This document shows, in pieces, positions 61,221 through 64,000 of a stretch of DNA of 64,000 nt; within the stretch, counting starts at the first letter, position 1; each line of letters starts with the position of its first letter. The position numbers and the translations under genes were made by a program. The DNA is taken from the NCBI GenBank assembly GCA_015847255.1, contig JADLZK010007800.1:62001-126000 (forward strand), read 5' to 3'. The notes under the pieces are model-generated. The model saw only the letters and a list, made by a program, of their open reading frames with translations, searched no databases and was not told the DNA's origin. This DNA is from Hyparrhenia diplandra (lineage: Eukaryota; Streptophyta; Magnoliopsida; Poales; Poaceae).

Positions 61221-61514
61221 GAGGAGAGCCATCGCGACGATCTGCGACGGCGGAGGGAGGGGACGGGGAGGAGGCGGACCGGACCGGAAAAAAGGAAGGA
61301 GAAGGGTTTATGGCGTGGGTCCGCCGTTGGATCGTGGCCAAAGCGGTTGAGACTGAGATGGGCCGAATCCACTAGATAGAGAGATTATAATGGCCCAAAT
61401 AAGCCCACCACTGGCTACACCAACTCCCTCTTGACCCATCACATCGAGGCGCAGGAACGGCGGCGTGATCAATCAAACGCTGCTATGAGTATGGCGCCGC
61501 CGACGAAGAGCAGG

Positions 61515-63358
61515 AGTGGTGGAAAATGTGTATGCCAAAGAGCAAAGGGGGTATGGGGTTCAGAGATTTACAGTATTTTAATTTAGGGCGTTCGTAATGG
61601 TAATAGCTAGTGCTAGCTATTTGGTTGGCTGATGTGGAGGTGAGAGACACAAACAAAGACTATTTTAAGTTATTGGCCCCACATGCTCATCTCACATGTT
61701 CTCGGGTCACGTAAAATAGTTTAGCTATTTACATGTAGCCAGTGACTACTCTCTCTCCTACTTTTTGCTTGCCACGTCACATCTAAATAGCCAAATAGCT
61801 AACCATTGAGGACGCCCTTAACGATGTTAGCCAAACAAGTATGGAGACTTTTGAGCGATCCAGGGTCATTATGTGCTAGAGTTCTCAGATCACGATATTA
61901 TCCTGATGGCAAGTTATTAAGTGCCAGACTGAAAAGTGGGAGTTCCTTCACTTGGCAAAGTATATTTGCTGGACTCCAATGCTTTAAGCAAGGGTATGTC
62001 TGCAGAGTGGGTGATGGTACACAAATAAAGATCTGGGAAGATAACTGGATACCAGGAAGCCAAAATCTGAAAGTTCAGACGCTCCGGGGAAATAGATTGG
62101 TGACCACAGTGGATGAATTGATCAATCCTATAGAACACAGTTGGGATGAGGAGCTGCTAAAGTCTATCTTTTGGCCGATTGATGTGTATCGTATTATGCA
62201 AATTCCGATTACACCAGGTAGAGAAGATGTAGTGGCTTGGCATCACAATAGAAGTGGTTTATTTTCAGTGAAGTCAGCGTACCATTGCCAATGGGATAAA
62301 AAATTTGGGGCAAGAACCATTCAGGTGCAAGCTGGGACTTCATCAAGGAGTAAGCTTTGGAAGATGCTATGGAAACTAAAAGTTCCTGCAAAAATAAAAA
62401 TTTTTGGCTGGAGAGCGCTTAAAGGACTACTATCCTGTCGAGCGATTCTTGCTAATCGTCATATTGGAGAATCAGGAGGATGTCCGGTATGTCAGCATGG
62501 GGACGAGGATATTAAGCACCTGATACTCACTTGTGACAGAGTTAAAGAAGTTCGGCGACAGATGGGGGTCGGGAGAAAATTGAGCAGCTAACAAATGCCG
62601 ATCGATCTGGCTCAGTGATACTGGAGGATGTCATAACACAAAAAGATCAAGAACATGTTTTTGGAGTGGGATTTGCAGAGCTAGTACTGACGGCGGGATG
62701 GTATAATTGGTGGGAGCGTCGACAACTTGTTCATGGGGAGACAGTTCAGAAGGTCTCAAGGTCTGTCATGGCTATTGCGGCACTCACCAAGAATTATATG
62801 CTTGCAACTGAAAAAGTGGCGAAATTGAGAGAGGGATGGAAGAAACCTCCGACTGGGAAGGTCATGGTGAATGTTGATGCGGGTTTTGACGAAAACGGTG
62901 GTTGTGGGAGTGTAGGCTCTGTGATTAGGGACTGCACGGGTGAATTCCTGGCAGCAGCTCATAGTTTTGTGCGGCACTTAGTTGATGCACCAATGGCAGA
63001 GGCTTATGCCCTAAAGGAGGGACCGATGTTAGCACAAAGAATTGGGTGTAACAAGCTTATCATTCAATCAGATTGCATGGAGGTGGTGCAAATCATGATG
63101 GAGGGAGGTTTCTCGGCGAATGCTGCAACTCCTATTTATGATGAATGCAATATTTTCTGGAGTGGATTCCAGGAGATATCAATAGAGCATTGCAGTAGGG
63201 AAGCCAATCAAGTTGCTCATAGTTTAGCGCAGCGAGCTCGAACATTTAGGCAAAATTGTTTTTGGGACGATGAGCCCCCTAGCTGCATATTTAATGAATT
63301 GGCAAACGATGTAACTATTTTGAATGAATAAAGTCAGTCCCAAGTTTCAAAAAAAAAA
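61515..63358 (+). mobile_element. 5'-truncated LINE with zf-RVT and RNase H domains
   Basis: Starts within the region before the zinc-binding domain (MCMPKSKGGMGFRDLQYFN) and continues after a MITE with MLAKQVWRLL. The zf-RVT domain reads FGWRALKGLLSCRAIL, CPVCQHGDEDIKHLILTC. A plant-type RNase H domain follows (MVNVDAGF, MAEAYALKEG, IIQSDCMEVV, EANQVAHSLAQRA). The stop is at 63331 and an A-run begins at 63349. One frame break lies near 62565 in a G5 run. The 5' junction is uncertain by about 20 bp, and no clear target duplication was found. Confidence 0.82.
61586..61817. mobile_element. Tourist-like (PIF/Harbinger) MITE inserted in the LINE
   Basis: 232 bp. The left end GGGCGTTCGTAATGG pairs with the right end CCATTGAGGACGCCC. 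Target duplication TTA lies at 61583-61585 and 61818-61820. Removing it with one TTA makes the LINE frame continuous (QYFNLTMLAKQVW). Confidence 0.88.
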
Positions 63359-63631
63359 GGATGATGAGGTGAAGCCGTCCAAAAGGGCGAAGAAGACGAA
63401 CGCGAGAACGCAAGAGGACGCGGATGCAAGCTCAGCTTCTTCTGCGGTTTCCAGCCAAGCTTATACGACGGCGGTCGCATCACCCCGTGCTGCTGCTGCT
63501 GCCGATCAACAAGTGGCATCCGCCGCCGCCTCTGATTCTGATGAGGTGAGGTCGTTCCCTCCCCCTTGGGCGCCCATACCTCCCTGAGCAATCAAATCTC
63601 AAGATGCGTCTTCTGATTCTGATATGATCAT

Positions 63632-64000
63632 TGTTGACACCTGTTATAGCATAATATTATTAGTCAACTAAACATGAAATAAGGGCTTAGAATGAACATC
63701 AACATAAGTCTAGGGGTCTAACTAACATATTTCCATGAGTTTTGTTATTCCATGACTTTGCAGGGACTGAACAGATAAAAGCAGATAAGAACGGTGAGAA
63801 ACCTAAGAGTTTGCATCCCATATGATGACAAGACTTGACCGTGAGGCAACTCAATCCAAAAAGTGGACTAAAACATTCTAGAAGACACCAGAAGACACCA
63901 GGAGGAAGGAAATCTCGTTGTGATCCAGGGCACTGGCGATCGCCAGGCCCATTACTGGCGACCGCCAGGTGGGTCCCACCTGTCAGCCTCTCCTTTCTAT
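63632..64000 (+). mobile_element. Possible start of an LTR retrotransposon, cut by the window
   Basis: TGTTGACACCTGTTATAGC is a typical 5' LTR start. It is followed by LTR-like non-coding DNA, a doubled CCAGAAGACA, and the paired motifs CTGGCGATCGCCAGG and CTGGCGACCGCCAGG (from about 63934). The other end and target duplication are not in view. Confidence 0.35.

Larger units (their letters stand above)
56314..61232 (-). pseudogene. Pentatricopeptide repeat protein, At4g35850-like, split by a hAT element
   Basis: Multi-exon gene with stop TAA at 56314-56316. Recognisable blocks in order: YARRNYADNTSEYNTVIGSL (exon 1), AYDDMMLDGVKPERDTFHTL (exon 2, from 59901), NLYNFLISTCGKCKN (59652-59587), EEMKAHGVKLKGETYICLLN (about 59460-59370), GLNKFCYAGLITAF (about 58750), EEELYNLPTAEY (about 58490), YLRCGDIDSAVKMFEEY (about 57750), EGAMIGYTPRGMQLAQET (about 57215), and IPSDDPRLLNVTRIL at the end. 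PPR proteins bind organelle RNA; the Arabidopsis relative is mitochondrial. The start codon at 61232 is separated from codon 5 onward by a hAT insertion. An A-run of 6 in coding sense (56698-56703) should be 5, and exon 1 has a shift near 60650-60672. Intron 1 has a GC donor (60437). Confidence 0.82.
61485..63545 (+). pseudogene. Possible host exon split by a LINE (partial gene)
   Basis: The left piece starts at ATG 61485 (MSMAPPTKSRSG) and the right piece after the LINE poly(A) reads KDDEVKPSKRAKKTNARTQE, then Ala/Ser-rich sequence. The right piece ends at a good donor, GATGAG|GTGAGG (63545/63546). The basic KRAKK stretch could be a nuclear signal. The rest of the gene would lie beyond a further insertion starting near 63632 or outside the window. 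It is divergent from the PPR gene, with only about 250 bp between start codons. I do not recognise the family, and that the two pieces belong together is inference. Confidence 0.4.

Noticed and set aside
1..64000. CRISPR arrays, operons, phage or other prokaryotic systems
   Set aside because: Introns, plant gene families and grass transposons throughout; no spaced-repeat array seen.

Overview
This is nuclear DNA from a grass, probably a panicoid (maize/sorghum/sugarcane/millet side). The reasons are plant-type spliced genes, an Opie/Ji-like SIRE/Maximus Ty1-copia element, Stowaway and Tourist MITEs, hAT elements, and grass LINE tails. The genes are ordinary plant families; the interest lies in how they have been broken, copied and invaded.

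Layout. 0-0.3 kb: a LINE 3' end. 0.7-2.0 kb: an F-box/DUF295 gene (-). 2-10 kb: intergenic, with MITEs and an 0.89 kb hAT element. 10.3-16.7 kb: a tandem pair of sucrose-6-phosphate phosphatase genes (+) with the same eight coding exons; the first is frameshifted and the second intact. 19.3-19.8 kb: an unrecognised acidic ORF (-). 23.9-24.3 kb: a broken copy of the 5' end of the CRM gene that lies at 44 kb. 24.7-42.9 kb: a two-copy CC-NB-LRR cluster (-). The downstream copy is a 5'-truncated pseudogene. The upstream copy is split in its first exon by an 11.27 kb copia element with 2 kb LTRs and an AGGCT target duplication. 44.2-47.5 kb: a CRM-domain RNA-binding protein (+). 49.7-54 kb: a VIN3-like PHD/FNIII/VID chromatin protein (-). 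56.3-61.2 kb: an At4g35850-like PPR gene (-) whose start codon is separated from its body by a hAT insertion. 61.5-63.5 kb: a possible host exon split by a LINE that itself carries a Tourist-like MITE. From 63.63 kb: the possible start of another LTR element.

Two themes run through the window. First, three insertions sit at or near the start of coding regions (copia in the NLR, hAT in the PPR gene, LINE in the 61.5 kb gene). In the first two, removing the element and one target copy restores the reading frame at the insertion point. Second, nearly every multi-exon gene is broken by one- or two-base indels, many in homopolymers. This happens even in otherwise clean genes, so assembly error must be excluded before any of them is called a pseudogene.

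The genes do not form one pathway. SPP is the last step of sucrose synthesis, the NLRs are immune receptors, VIL is a Polycomb-associated regulator, and the CRM and PPR proteins are predicted to act on organelle RNA. I found no clear undescribed biological system. The most unusual points are an in-frame transposon tail inside an NB-ARC domain, three GC-AG introns, and the CRM 5' fragment that brackets the NLR cluster.
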